64,000 bases of DNA from Defluviicoccus sp046348835 (GTDB lineage: Bacteria; Pseudomonadota; Alphaproteobacteria; Rhodospirillales; Defluviicoccaceae): the NCBI GenBank assembly GCA_046348835.1, contig JAXMDM010000002.1, positions 806,001 to 870,000 on the forward strand. Direction: 5' to 3'. Positions 24,619 through 33,878 of this stretch are shown here, piece after piece. Numbering within the stretch: position 1 is the first letter of the stretch; every line of letters begins with the position of its first letter. Under the pieces are notes generated by a model that saw nothing but the letters and a program-made list of their open reading frames with translations, ran no database searches and was not told the origin of the DNA. A program made the position numbers and the translations under genes.

Positions 24619-25272
24619 CAGCGCCAGCATCATCAACAGCGCCATCACCACCCAGCGCAGCGCCAGCAGCACCGTCTGCATCGGGCCACCGTCGCCGAAG
24701 ATGGCGAGCGCCGCCGGCACCGCGGCGACGACGGTCAGCGCCACGATGAGGAAGACGATGCCGCCGAGGGTGAACGCCAGCGACCAGAAATTCAGGTTGA
24801 AGAAGCCGCGCTTCTCGGTCTCCTCGTAGGAGATGTTGAGCGCGGTGATGATGGATTTGGTGCCGGCATTGGCGCTCCAGACGGCCAGCGCCAGGCTGAG
24901 GACGAGGCCGAAGCTGAGCGAGCCGGTCGCCTGGGAGGCCACCTGGCGGGTCTGGTGGGCGATGATGTCGAAGGCGTTCTCGGGAACCAGCGCCCGCAGC
25001 GGCGCCAGCTGCTGTTCCACCTGGGCCGGATCGGTCAGGAGGCCATAGACGGTCACCAGCGCGGTGATCCCGGGGAAGACGGCGAGGAGGCTAAAGAAGG
25101 CGACGCCGGCGGCGACGATCGACAGGTTGTCGGCGTTCATCTCGTCCTTGACCCGGACCAGAACCTGCCTCCATCCCGCCCGGGGGATCTGGCCCGGGTG
25201 TCGTGCGCTTTCGCCCGGCCGGGTCGCCTTGTCGGCCGGTCCGACCGCCTCGACGCTGTCCACCTGCGCCAT
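24289..25272 (-). CDS. YihY/virulence factor BrkB family membrane protein
   Basis: A 327-residue inner-membrane protein with six predicted helices. Family landmarks: NADNLSIVAAGVAFFSLLAV near residue 45, SLALAVWSANAGTKSIITAL near 125, and FGSYDKTFGSLGAVVVLLMW with YISAYVVCIGAELNAELERQ near 270-300. The cellular role of this family is unsettled (often, and wrongly, called RNase BN). Its last 330 bp are duplicated upstream at 21673-22002. No obvious operon partner. Confidence 0.88.
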   Translation of the reverse strand: MAQVDSVEAVGPADKATRPGESARHPGQIPRAGWRQVLVRVKDEMNADNLSIVAAGVAFFSLLAVFPGITALVTVYGLLTDPAQVEQQLAPLRALVPENAFDIIAHQTRQVASQATGSLSFGLVLSLALAVWSANAGTKSIITALNISYEETEKRGFFNLNFWSLAFTLGGIVFLIVALTVVAAVPAALAIFGDGGPMQTVLLALRWVVMALLMMLALAVLYRYAPSRTSARMQWVSVGAIAATFAWLVASVGFSLYVRNFGSYDKTFGSLGAVVVLLMWFYISAYVVCIGAELNAELERQTLKDSTIGPDKPIGQRGAAVADDKTV

Positions 25273-25801
25273 CGCCTCTGCCCTCGGTCTGTCCCTGCGC
25301 TGATTGCCCCCGTTAACGTGGCACCATCCGGGGAGTTCCGGGCGGGCGGCGTCTCCGCCCGACTTCGCTCTTCTCGCAAGTGCGGGAGACCGCCTTGCCC
25401 GCCTTGACGGTGCATGGATGTTCCGCTATTGTTCTACACGGGATGGATGGCGCGCAGAGGTAGCCGAGAGGAGAGGTGGCGGAGAGGTTACAGCGCAGGG
25501 AGGGGCGAATAGCGAAGAGCGGCGAGAGCGAAGATGAATGACGGATGATCGACGACTGCGACCGACGACTGACGACTGACGACAAAGGACGACGTTCCAC
25601 CACGGAAGACGACACGGGCGCCCCGATAAGGAAGAAAATTCCGCCAAAGTCAGTCGGTTACGGCTGCTTGGGGATGCCGAGCGGGGCTCGACCGGGCCAC
25701 CGGCGTCCCGAAGGGCACCCGGAAGACCCGGAAAGGACGATGCATGAAGGAAGACGCTTGGACGACCACCGGTGGGCCTCGCCGGCGGGGTGTCTCTCCG
25801 C
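25273..25801. other. Intergenic stretch with purine-rich and CGACTGACGA-type simple repeats
   Basis: 529 bp without a supported gene. From about 25440 to 25600 the + strand is purine-rich (repeated GAGAGG and GCGAAGAGC blocks) and includes near-tandem GACGACTGACGACTGACGAC (25562-25581). Open frames here on either strand are low-complexity shadows. It may hold the promoter for yihY; I could not place one. Confidence 0.4.
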
Positions 25802-26515
25802 CTAGTAGCGCTCGACACCCCCCAGCCGGCGCACCCGGTCGGATTGCTCGTTCAGGGTCGGATCATAGCGGACGACCGATTCATTGTTGTAGGTCATCAC
25901 CCCGATGGCGACCATGGTGATGTAGAAGAAGGTCCCGATGGTCAGCACCATCTGTCCGGAGACGGGGCCGACGGCGGTTCGTTCCCACAGTTCGTCGAAC
26001 GAGGTGAGCGGCGTCGGATGGACCGCGATCTTGCTCCAGTAGCTGATCACCTGGATGGCGAAGATCCAGCCGTAGTTCCGGCGCAGCCGAAATCCCACCG
26101 CCTCGAACAGGCTCACATGAAAGCGCAGGCGCTTGATCTCGTCCGCCAGCACGTCGCACCAGTCCTCGTGCGGGGAGATCGCCCGTCCCCGCAGCATCGG
26201 CTCGTAGAAGCACGATTCCATGACCCGCAAGCGCATGTTCCAGATATCGAAATACTGGTAGCGGCGGGCCTCGAAAAGGAGGAACGCGGTGAGCAAGAAG
26301 GAGATGAGGACGATCGGCAGCGGCGTCGCCGCGATGTTGCTGAAGGTCACCGAGAGGGCGATGCCGGTGGTGACCACCGCCCAGTTGGAGGTGGTATCGA
26401 GCCGGGTCCGCCAGACGGTGCTGCGGTACATCTCGCCGCGATAGAGGTGGGCGAGCGCCCCGATTTCTGCGGCGCTGTAGGTGGGCGGGTGGCTGCCGTC
26501 GTCGATCTGGTTCAT
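25802..26515 (-). CDS. DUF2270 family membrane protein (copy 1)
   Basis: A 237-residue protein with two paired hydrophobic regions (residues about 45-85 and 170-215). Its core AAEIGALAHLYRGEMYRSTVWR and LDTTSNWAVVTTGIALSVTF matches the second copy at 28953-29666 almost residue for residue, as does FEARRYQYFDIWNMRLRVME. DUF2270 has no known function. It lies 141 bp downstream of the catalase stop on the same strand and could be cotranscribed. Confidence 0.8.
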   Translation of the reverse strand: MNQIDDGSHPPTYSAAEIGALAHLYRGEMYRSTVWRTRLDTTSNWAVVTTGIALSVTFSNIAATPLPIVLISFLLTAFLLFEARRYQYFDIWNMRLRVMESCFYEPMLRGRAISPHEDWCDVLADEIKRLRFHVSLFEAVGFRLRRNYGWIFAIQVISYWSKIAVHPTPLTSFDELWERTAVGPVSGQMVLTIGTFFYITMVAIGVMTYNNESVVRYDPTLNEQSDRVRRLGGVERY

Positions 26516-26656
26516 CGGGTCCTCCGCGGGTGCGTTAGCCCCTGCATACGGGAAACCCCGGCCATTGGCGACGCCGGCGAGGGCGGGCGCGGCGAGAAGC
26601 GGCAGGCGGGCGTCGTCGGTTCGCCCGCCTCGGTCGCCGCGCCCGCAACCACCCCT

Positions 26657-28762
26657 TTAAGGGCGCACGATCGCCTCCCGGTCCCAGACCCGCTGCGCCT
26701 TCGCCTTGGCGATGAAGGCGTCGACGTCATCGGCGGATCGCAGCACCAGGACGCCCTCGTCCGCCTTGTCGGCCAGCCCCGCCTCGCGGAACAGCGAGGC
26801 CCCCTCCGGGTCGAAGGCGATCACCTTCAGGTGGCTGAAGGCGTCGCGCACCCAGTCGACCGCCGCCGCCTTGCGCGTCAGCAGCCGGGCGCTCTCGGCC
26901 GACGCCATCACCGCGACCGCATCGAACAGCACCGAGGGCGCGGCGGCGAGCGCGTGATCGGCCGAGATCGCGGTGCCGGTGGCGGGTGAGACACCGCCGA
27001 CCTTGGGTGCGATCACCTCGACCACGGCGTCCTCCGCCGTCGCCGCCGCCTTGATCCCGTCCAGCAGCGCCGGATCGAAGCCGTCGCCGACCAGGACCCC
27101 GATCTTCCGGCCCTTCAGGGTGGACGGCGCCTTGCCGATGATGCTGAGGGCGGGGGAGGGGCGGATGCCGGCGGCGGGGCGCACCCGGGGGGTGAACGAC
27201 GGAATCTCGTCGGCCATGCCCAGTTCGGCGGCGACCGCCGTCGCCAGACCGCCGTCGACGAGCGCCAGGTGGCCCAGCATCCGCTGGCGGATGGCGCGGG
27301 TCTCCACCTTGCCCAGTTCGAAGGCGAAGGCGCTTTGGATGTGACGCTGTTCCGGCGGCGTCATGGACAGGTAGAACAGCCGCGCCTGGCTGTAGTGGTC
27401 GGCAAAGCTCTCCGCCCGGATGCGCCGCTTCGCTCCCTCCACCGCGGCGGGATAGGTGGAGAACCCGCGGTGCGGATCCTCCCTTGGACCGTCCGGCTCG
27501 AGGCTGTTGGGCTCGTAGGCGGCGCGGGCGGCGGATACCGCCATCCGCATGTGGCCGTCGCGCTGAAAGTTGCGGATCGGGCAGACGGCGCGGTTGATGG
27601 GGATCTCGTGGAAGTTGGGGCCGCCCAGCCGGGTGAGCTGGGTGTCCAGGTAGGAAAACAGCCGGCCCTGCAGCAACGGGTCGTCGCTGAACTCGATGCC
27701 CGGCACCAGATGCGACGGGCAGAACGCCACCTGCTCGGTCTCGGCGAAGAAGTTGTCGGGGTTGCGGTCGAGCACCATTTTGCCGACCAATCGTACCGGC
27801 ACCATCTCTTCCGGGATCAGCTTGGTCGGGTCGAGGATATCGAAGTCGAAGGCCGCCGCCTGGTCCTCGTCGAAGAGCTGCAGGCCCAGCTCGAATGCCG
27901 GATAGGCGCCGGAGTCGATGGCCTGCCACAAATCGCGGCGATGGAAGTCGGGATCGGCGCCGTTGATCTTCACCGCCTCGTCCCAGATCACCGACTGCGA
28001 GCCGATGGTCGGCCGCCAATGGAACTTGACGAAGGTCGACTTGCCTTCCGCATTGACCAGCCGGAAGGTGTGAACGCCGAACCCCTCCATCATCCGGTAG
28101 GAGCGCGGGATCGCCCGGTCGGACATCACCCACATCAGCATGTGCATGCTCTCCGGGGTCAGCGCCGCGAAGTCCCAGAAGGTGTCGTGCGCCGAAGCCG
28201 CCTGCGGCATCCCCCGGTCCGCCTCCGGTTTCACCGAGTGGATGATATCCGGGAACTTGATCGCATCCTGGATGAAGAACACCGGGATGTTGTTTCCCAC
28301 CAGATCGAAGTTGCCCTCCTCGGTGTAGAACTTCACCGCGAAGCCGCGGACGTCGCGGGCCAGGTCGAACGAGCCCCGCTCGCCGGCGACGGTGGAGAAA
28401 CGGACGAAAACCCGCGTCTTTGCCGCCGGATCGTTGAGAAAAGCCGCCTTGGTCACTTCCGCCAGCGGCTCGTAGACCTGGAAGTAGCCGTGCGCGCCGG
28501 ATCCGCGCGCATGCACCACCCGTTCCGGGATCCGCTCGTGATCGAAGTGGGTGATCTTCTCGCGAAGGATGAAATCCTCCAGCAGGGTCGGACCCCGGTC
28601 GCCGGCGCGGAGCGAATTCTGATTGTCGGAAAGGGGCAGGCCCTGGTTCGTCGTCAGCCGCTCATCGGATCCCCCGTTCGAGGTCTGATGAAGCTCGCCG
28701 CCGTGACCCGGATCGGCGCCCGCGGTCTGCCCGCCTTGCGGCGGGTTCGTCTGATCGTCCAT
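26657..28762 (-). CDS. katE: Large-subunit (clade 2, HPII/KatE-type) catalase
   Basis: A 701-residue haem catalase that dismutates H2O2. ATG 28762 is preceded by GGGAGCGAGAC and starts a disordered Asn/Gly-rich arm typical of HPII; an in-frame start at 28879 is unlikely. Active-site segments: His in FDHERIPERVVHARGSGAHG, FVRFSTVAGERGSFDLARDV, Asn in NFDLVGNNIPVFFIQDAIKF, and the haem-ligand Tyr region LFSYLDTQLTRLGGPNFHEI. The C-terminal 150 residues form the flavodoxin/DJ-1-like domain (KGRKIGVLVGDGFDPALLDG) found only in large catalases. Both sides are flanked by DUF2270 genes. Confidence 0.95.
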   Translation of the reverse strand: MDDQTNPPQGGQTAGADPGHGGELHQTSNGGSDERLTTNQGLPLSDNQNSLRAGDRGPTLLEDFILREKITHFDHERIPERVVHARGSGAHGYFQVYEPLAEVTKAAFLNDPAAKTRVFVRFSTVAGERGSFDLARDVRGFAVKFYTEEGNFDLVGNNIPVFFIQDAIKFPDIIHSVKPEADRGMPQAASAHDTFWDFAALTPESMHMLMWVMSDRAIPRSYRMMEGFGVHTFRLVNAEGKSTFVKFHWRPTIGSQSVIWDEAVKINGADPDFHRRDLWQAIDSGAYPAFELGLQLFDEDQAAAFDFDILDPTKLIPEEMVPVRLVGKMVLDRNPDNFFAETEQVAFCPSHLVPGIEFSDDPLLQGRLFSYLDTQLTRLGGPNFHEIPINRAVCPIRNFQRDGHMRMAVSAARAAYEPNSLEPDGPREDPHRGFSTYPAAVEGAKRRIRAESFADHYSQARLFYLSMTPPEQRHIQSAFAFELGKVETRAIRQRMLGHLALVDGGLATAVAAELGMADEIPSFTPRVRPAAGIRPSPALSIIGKAPSTLKGRKIGVLVGDGFDPALLDGIKAAATAEDAVVEVIAPKVGGVSPATGTAISADHALAAAPSVLFDAVAVMASAESARLLTRKAAAVDWVRDAFSHLKVIAFDPEGASLFREAGLADKADEGVLVLRSADDVDAFIAKAKAQRVWDREAIVRP

Positions 28763-28952
28763 GTCTCGCTCCCAAGGATGACCCGCAACCGGCCGTCCGG
28801 ATGGGATCGTCATTGCTGTTACGGAAGCGAAACCCGGCACTGCATTTGGAGTTCCGAACCCGATCGCCACCGCGGCCAATATCGGCTGGCGTTGACAACC
28901 TCTTCGGATCGTCGGGTGATGTCGCCCTGGGGGTATCAGGGAGGAAAAGCCA

Positions 28953-29666
28953 ATGGAAACAGGAGACGAGAACCACCAGGTTCCGCCGCAGTTTTCGCCG
29001 GCGGACGTCGGGGCGATCGCGCATCTTTATCGCGGCGAAATGTACCAGTCGAAGATCTGGCGCGGCCGCCTCGACGCCACCACCAACTGGGCCGTCGTGG
29101 TCACCGGGATCGCTCTTTCGGCCACCTTCGCCCACCCCGACGCGTCGCCGGTGCCGATGCTGCTGGGCAGCTGGCTGGTGGTCGCCTTCCTGGCCTTCGA
29201 GGCGCGCCGCTACCTCTATTACGACGTCTTTCGCGTCCGGGTGCGGGTCATGGAGATCAACTTCTATGGGCCGCTGCTGCGCGGCCAGGGCGTCCGCATC
29301 GACAACGGCTGGAACGAGCTCCTCGCCAACGATTACCGGACCTTGCGCTTTCACATCGGCTACATGGAGGCGCTCGGCCGCCGCATCCGCCGAAATTACG
29401 GTTGGCTGTTCGGGACCCAGCTTGTTTGCTACGTGGGCAAGCTGATCGTCCACCCGACGCCGCTCCACTCCTTCGACGCGCTTTGGGAGCGAGCGGCAAT
29501 CGGGCCGATTCCGGGGGAGGTGGCGCTCGCCATCGGGGTCGTCTTCCATCTGTCGTGGATCACCGTCGCTATTCTCACCCTGGGCTCGCAGCGTGCGGTC
29601 GGGCTGCCGAAGCGACGCACCGCCGATGACCGGCTGCTGGTGGTGGCGCGCGACGTGTCGGGTTGA
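28953..29666 (+). CDS. DUF2270 family membrane protein (copy 2)
   Basis: A 237-residue paralogue of the product of 25802-26515, divergent from the catalase gene with 190 bp between starts. Conserved with copy 1: DVGAIAHLYRGEMYQSKIWR, LDATTNWAVVVTGIALSATF, FEARRYLYYDVFRVRVRVME, and RRNYGWLFGTQLVCYVGKLI with VHPTPLHSFDALWERAAIGP. Membrane segments lie near residues 50-90 and 175-215. Ribosome binding site AGGGAGG. Function unknown; placement suggests joint control with the catalase. Confidence 0.8.
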   Translation: METGDENHQVPPQFSPADVGAIAHLYRGEMYQSKIWRGRLDATTNWAVVVTGIALSATFAHPDASPVPMLLGSWLVVAFLAFEARRYLYYDVFRVRVRVMEINFYGPLLRGQGVRIDNGWNELLANDYRTLRFHIGYMEALGRRIRRNYGWLFGTQLVCYVGKLIVHPTPLHSFDALWERAAIGPIPGEVALAIGVVFHLSWITVAILTLGSQRAVGLPKRRTADDRLLVVARDVSG

Positions 29667-29669
29667 GCC

Positions 29670-30434
29670 TCAGCCAAGCTGGTCGTCGTTTCCAGGCGGC
29701 GTCACCCCGTCGGTTCCTCCCTCGTCCGCCAGCTGCGCCCGATCGAGGGAGGCGGCGTAGCGGGCGAGGGCGGCCTGGGTCGGCGAGTAGAGCTGGCGAC
29801 GGGTGAGCAGCACCGGGATCAGGGCGGTCATGACCATGAAGATGACCGGATGCAGGAACCAGCCGAGGGCGCCGAGGGCGAAGTAGTGAGCGCGGATGCC
29901 GGCGTTGAACTGCCACACCGCATGGCTGAGGACGATGGTCATTTCCGGTGCCATCGCCGGATTTTGGGGTTCGTCCGCCTCGGGCGCGCTGCCGAGGATG
30001 CCACAGAAATAATTGAACTGGCGGATGGCCCAGGTGAACTTGAAGAAGGCATAGACGAAGATCGCGATCAGCAGCAGCACCTTGATCTCGAACAGCGCCT
30101 GCGGACCGCGGCCGAAGGGTGTGGCCAGGCTGAGGGCGGCGGCGTGGATGCGCTCCGCCGAGCCCAGCACCCCGATCAGCCCGGCGAGCAGGATGATGGT
30201 GGTGGATGCGAAGAACGAGGCGCTGTGGATGGTGTGGCCGATGAGCATGGAGTCCATCATCCGCAGCCCGCGTTTCAGCGTGCCGCGCATCCAGGCCTCC
30301 CTGACCCGGATCATATTGGTATTGATGCTGGACGGCCGGCGGTAACGGCCGTCGAGCAGGGTCGAGTAACCGATCCAGACGCCGAAGAAGACGGCAAGCG
30401 CGATGAGGTCGAGGGGGGAAAGGACGGCGAGCAT
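29670..30434 (-). CDS. DUF599 family membrane protein
   Basis: A 254-residue protein with about four helices: LIALAVFFGVWIGYSTLLDG, FFASTTIILLAGLIGVLGSA, FEIKVLLLIAIFVYAFFKFT and a C-terminal WFLHPVIFMVMTALIPVLLT. The pattern, including the WAIRQFNYFCGILGSAP stretch, fits DUF599. I use ATG 30434 (GGGAG 8 nt upstream) rather than a GTG at 30455. It is convergent with DUF2270 copy 2, with only 3 nt between the stops. Function unknown. Confidence 0.75.
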   Translation of the reverse strand: MLAVLSPLDLIALAVFFGVWIGYSTLLDGRYRRPSSINTNMIRVREAWMRGTLKRGLRMMDSMLIGHTIHSASFFASTTIILLAGLIGVLGSAERIHAAALSLATPFGRGPQALFEIKVLLLIAIFVYAFFKFTWAIRQFNYFCGILGSAPEADEPQNPAMAPEMTIVLSHAVWQFNAGIRAHYFALGALGWFLHPVIFMVMTALIPVLLTRRQLYSPTQAALARYAASLDRAQLADEGGTDGVTPPGNDDQLG

Positions 30435-30521
30435 CGGCGGTACTCCCGGGATCACGGTCGGCGACGGCCCAGTATACCGGGCCGCACGCCGCCGACGACC
30501 TGGGCGGTGGCCGATCCGCGC

Positions 30522-31292
30522 TCAGAACGGCAGGATGATGTCGAGGATCTGTGAGCCCCAGCGCGGCTGCTGCAGATCGGACATGGTGCCGCGACCGCCG
30601 TAGGCGAGGCGCATCTCGGCGATCCGCTCGTCGGCGATGGAGTTGTCCGCTTCGATGTCCTGAGGGCGGACGACGCCGGTGAGCACCAGTTCCCGCAGCT
30701 CGTAGTTGACCCGGACCTCCTGGCTGCCGCGGATGACCAGCGAGCCGTTGGGCAGGATCTGGGTGACCATCGCCGAAAACGTCAGGTTCACCGTCTCCTT
30801 GCGGTTGATGTCACCATCGCCGTTGGTCTTCGAGGTAGAATTGAGGGCGACCAGACTGGCGTTGTCGGCCCCCTTGGGCAGGAGTTTGAGCAACTGGCCC
30901 TCGAAGCCGAAGATCGAGTCGGCCCCCATCCCCATCTTGTCGCCGCGGGTGCGGTTGGTATTGTTGTTCCATTTGGCGCTGTCGTTGACCTTCATCCGCA
31001 CGGTGAGCTGATCGCCGATGTCCTTGGCGCGAATATCCTTGAAGAAGGCCCGTGCCCCCGGCCGCCACAGGGAATTGGGGTTGTCCTCGATCGGCTGCGG
31101 CGCCGGCATCGGCAGATTGACCGGCCGGTAGCCGGGCATCGCCTGCGGATTGGTGATCGGGCTGAGATCGGGATAGGAGCCTACCTCGCCGAGCCGCGAC
31201 GCCATCTGGCAGCCGGCGGTGGCGGCGCCGAGAGCGACAACGGCGGCGAGGGCGGCGGCTGCGCGGACGGGGCGAAGATCGGTCCTGGCCAT
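30522..31292 (-). CDS. flgH: Flagellar L-ring protein FlgH
   Basis: A 256-residue outer-membrane lipoprotein forming the L-ring bushing of the basal body. Lipobox ATAGC near residue 28. Characteristic segments: NSLWRPGARAFFKDIRAKDI, IGDQLTVRMKVNDSAKWNNN, the middle part NLTFSAMVTQILPNGSLVIR and the tail VRPQDIEADNSIADERIAEM. It is the last gene of the leftward flgF-flgG-flgA-flgH group, beginning 25 nt after flgA. Confidence 0.95.
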   Translation of the reverse strand: MARTDLRPVRAAAALAAVVALGAATAGCQMASRLGEVGSYPDLSPITNPQAMPGYRPVNLPMPAPQPIEDNPNSLWRPGARAFFKDIRAKDIGDQLTVRMKVNDSAKWNNNTNRTRGDKMGMGADSIFGFEGQLLKLLPKGADNASLVALNSTSKTNGDGDINRKETVNLTFSAMVTQILPNGSLVIRGSQEVRVNYELRELVLTGVVRPQDIEADNSIADERIAEMRLAYGGRGTMSDLQQPRWGSQILDIILPF

Positions 31293-31317
31293 AAGTCTCC
31301 TGCCTTTGCTGCGGCGG

Positions 31318-32301
31318 CTACCGGCCGGCCGCGACGACCACGGTTCCGTCGACGGTGACGATCCCCTGGACGAGGGTGTGGCTGCGCTCGTTCAGCACCC
31401 GGATCACATCGCCCTGGCTGCCGTCCTGTGCGGCGAGCCCGCGGGCGGTGAGCTGCATGCCCGGCGCATCGAGGACAAGAGTGACCGGCTGACCCTTACC
31501 GATTAGTTTCGATGCCTTCAGATCGGAGGTCAGGATCGGCTGGCCGGCCGGGAGCGCCCGGCGGGCGCTGAACCCGACGAGCCCGGCGGCCTCGCGAACC
31601 GCATTCCCTGGCACCTGGCGGTCCGGCGCCTCCGCCCAGGTGACGTCGTGGTCGCCGATGGTTTCGTTCGGGCGGAGGGCGCGGGTCAGGACCGGAACCC
31701 GCAGCGAGCGCTGTAGCCGGCCGGTGACCGGAATGGTCTGACGCGCCTGGCCGGCGGCGGTGATCGCCAATAGACCGGAAAACCGACGCTCCTGGGGATC
31801 CACCGAGATGGCCTCGATGACGAGTTCGGCGGAGCGCGGCCGGTAGATCTGGCGGGTGCCAAGATTGAGCTCGACTCCCAGTCCGTCGGTGTCGATGCCC
31901 TTCTCGGTCAGCGCCATCAACACCCGGGCCTCGATGTCCTCTTCCGAGACGGGAGTGCTCTCGCGCTCGATGACCGCCTTGACCTGGCTCGAGCCCGGCT
32001 GCCAGTCGAGGCCATGGTCGCGGGCAAGACGGGTGAGCGCCTGGGCATCGAGGGTCAGGGGCGCCCCGGCGGCCGGAGCGTCGCCGATCCTGATGGCGGC
32101 CTTGTCGCCGGCGTTGAGGAAGACGTCGCCCAGGGTCAGCGCCGGGCCGGCGACGGTGACGGCGCCGCGCAGGGTGACCGGCGTCGCGGCGTCGGCGATG
32201 GCTGGGCCCGGTCCGGCCAGGGCGACCAGCAGCCCCAGCAAAGGCAGGCTCGCCAGGCAGCGGCGGAGGAGGGGGGAAAGGATGTGCAAGGTCCTGATCA
32301 A
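31318..32301 (-). CDS. flgA: Flagella basal-body P-ring formation protein FlgA
   Basis: About 327 residues from a TTG (32301-32299) with AGGAG 8 nt upstream; no ATG or GTG fits between flgG and the signal peptide. It is a periplasmic chaperone for P-ring assembly. After the signal (LLGLLVALAGPGPAIADA) comes the extended N-terminal region usual in alphaproteobacteria, then the SAF-like domain (VPVLTRALRPNETIGDHDVT, and SARRALPAGQPILTSDLKAS) and the C-terminal GMQLTARGLAAQDGSQGDVI. It starts 11 nt after the flgG stop. No flgI is in the window. Confidence 0.92.
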   Translation of the reverse strand: MIRTLHILSPLLRRCLASLPLLGLLVALAGPGPAIADAATPVTLRGAVTVAGPALTLGDVFLNAGDKAAIRIGDAPAAGAPLTLDAQALTRLARDHGLDWQPGSSQVKAVIERESTPVSEEDIEARVLMALTEKGIDTDGLGVELNLGTRQIYRPRSAELVIEAISVDPQERRFSGLLAITAAGQARQTIPVTGRLQRSLRVPVLTRALRPNETIGDHDVTWAEAPDRQVPGNAVREAAGLVGFSARRALPAGQPILTSDLKASKLIGKGQPVTLVLDAPGMQLTARGLAAQDGSQGDVIRVLNERSHTLVQGIVTVDGTVVVAAGR

Positions 32302-32312
32302 GGTCGCAGCTC

Positions 32313-33098
32313 CTAGCGGGTGTTGTTCAGCGTCGCCATCATCTGATCGGTGGTCTGGATGACCTTCGAGTTCATCTCGTAGGCGCGCTGGGCCGAGATC
32401 AGGTTGGTGATCTCTTCGACCGCATTGACGTTGGAGGTCTCGAGGAAGCCCTGCAGAATGCCGCCGTAGCCCGCCTGTTGCGGTGCATTGGCGATGGCCG
32501 GGCCCGAGGCCGGCGTCTCGCGCAAGAGGTTCTCGCCGACGGCTTCCAGGCCGGCCTCGTTGGCGAACACGGCGATCTGCAACTGGCCGACGTTCTGCAG
32601 GTCGACCTGGCCGTCGAGCTTGGCCAGCACCTCGCCGGAGGCGTTGACGGTGACGTCGACCGCATCTTCCGGCACCGCAAGGCCCGGCTGCACCAGGTAC
32701 CCGTCGTGGGTGACGATCTGGCCGGCGGCATTGAGCTGGAAGGTGCCGTCGCGGGTATAGGCGAGGTCGCCGTTGGGCATCTCCACCTGGAAGTAGCCCT
32801 TGCCCTGAATGGCCAGATCGAAGGGGTTGTCGGTGGCCGAGAGGTTGCCCTGGGTCGGGATCCGGTAGACGGCGGCGAGCTTGGTGCCGAGGCCGATCTG
32901 GATCCCGGTCGGCACGATGTTGCCGGCGTCGGCCGAGGTTGCGCCCGGACGCCGCAGGTTCTGATAGAGCAGATCCTGGAATTCCGGCCGCCGCCGCATG
33001 TAGGCGGTGGTGTTGATGTTGGCGAGGTTGTTGGAGATGACCTCGACGTTCCGCTGCTGGGCCATCATACCGGTGGCGGCGATTCCGAGTGCGCGCAT
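32313..33098 (-). CDS. flgG: Flagellar distal rod protein FlgG
   Basis: 261 residues, the standard FlgG length. The N-terminal motif MRALGIAATGMMAQQRNVEV with NNLANINTTAY, the DNPFDLAIQGKGYFQVEMPN core and the C-terminal LISAQRAYEMNSKVIQTTDQ are all typical of axial rod proteins. It polymerises outside flgF-type proximal rod subunits. It lies between flgF (51 bp upstream) and flgA (11 bp downstream). Confidence 0.96.
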   Translation of the reverse strand: MRALGIAATGMMAQQRNVEVISNNLANINTTAYMRRRPEFQDLLYQNLRRPGATSADAGNIVPTGIQIGLGTKLAAVYRIPTQGNLSATDNPFDLAIQGKGYFQVEMPNGDLAYTRDGTFQLNAAGQIVTHDGYLVQPGLAVPEDAVDVTVNASGEVLAKLDGQVDLQNVGQLQIAVFANEAGLEAVGENLLRETPASGPAIANAPQQAGYGGILQGFLETSNVNAVEEITNLISAQRAYEMNSKVIQTTDQMMATLNNTR

Positions 33099-33149
33099 CG
33101 CTTCCTCTACTGTCCTGCCGGGTCTGGTTCGGCCGTCCGCGACCGCCGC

Positions 33150-33878
33150 TTATTCGACGAACACGGTGATCATCTTGCGGATGCGCTCGTCCTCGCGGTC
33201 GACCAGCTGCTTCGCCTGGTCGTAGGCGCGCTGTACCCGGATCATCCGCTCCATCTCGAGGATCGGCTCGACGTTGGATTTCTCGATCATCCCCTGCAGG
33301 ACCTGGGGCTCGGTCACCTCCTGCGGCGTCTGTTCCGACGTCGCCAGGCCGTCGCCGGCCGCCTGCATCGTCGACGGGTCGTCGAACCGGACCACCCTGA
33401 GTTTGCCGATCTCGCCGCGGTCGCTGGAGATCGTGCCATCGCCGGTGATCTCGATCGACGCATCCTCGGGTGCGAAGACGAGGGGGCCGCCACCCAGCCC
33501 CTGGACCGGGAATCCATCCTCGTTGACCAGGCGGCCGCCGTCGTCGAGGCGGAAATGGCCGTCGCGGGTGTAACGATCCCCGTCCGGGGTCGACACGGTG
33601 AAGTAGCCGTCGCCCCGCAGCGCCACGTCCAGGGCGTTGCCGGTCTCGCTGAGCCGCCCATCGGAGGCATCGCGAACCGTGGCGAGATCGCGGACGAAGG
33701 CCGTCGTTCCCGGGACCTCGGTTCGCGGGCGTGCCGCGGCGACCGGAAAAGCGGTGACCATGAACCGCTCCGCCTTGAAGCCGGCCGTATCCAGATTGGC
33801 AATATTGTTGGCGATCACGTCGAGGTTTCGCCGCAGCACGTCTTGTGCCGAAACAGCGACGAGTATCGAGTTTTCCAT
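33150..33878 (-). CDS. flgF: Flagellar proximal rod protein FlgF
   Basis: 242 residues from ATG 33878, with AGGAG 5 nt upstream; an ATG at 34052 would add residues unlike the family. It has the opening ENSILVAVSAQDVLRRNLDV with IANNIANLDTAGFKAER, the core LDVALRGDGYFTVSTPDGDR and the C-terminal VQRAYDQAKQLVDREDERIR. It heads the leftward rod/ring operon and is divergent from fliL across a 273-bp spacer. Confidence 0.95.
   Translation of the reverse strand: MENSILVAVSAQDVLRRNLDVIANNIANLDTAGFKAERFMVTAFPVAAARPRTEVPGTTAFVRDLATVRDASDGRLSETGNALDVALRGDGYFTVSTPDGDRYTRDGHFRLDDGGRLVNEDGFPVQGLGGGPLVFAPEDASIEITGDGTISSDRGEIGKLRVVRFDDPSTMQAAGDGLATSEQTPQEVTEPQVLQGMIEKSNVEPILEMERMIRVQRAYDQAKQLVDREDERIRKMITVFVE

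Noticed and set aside
25426..25818. 130-codon minus-strand frame in the 25.3-25.8 kb spacer
   Set aside because: Ser/Arg/Pro low-complexity sequence produced by the purine-rich repeats, without a ribosome binding site.
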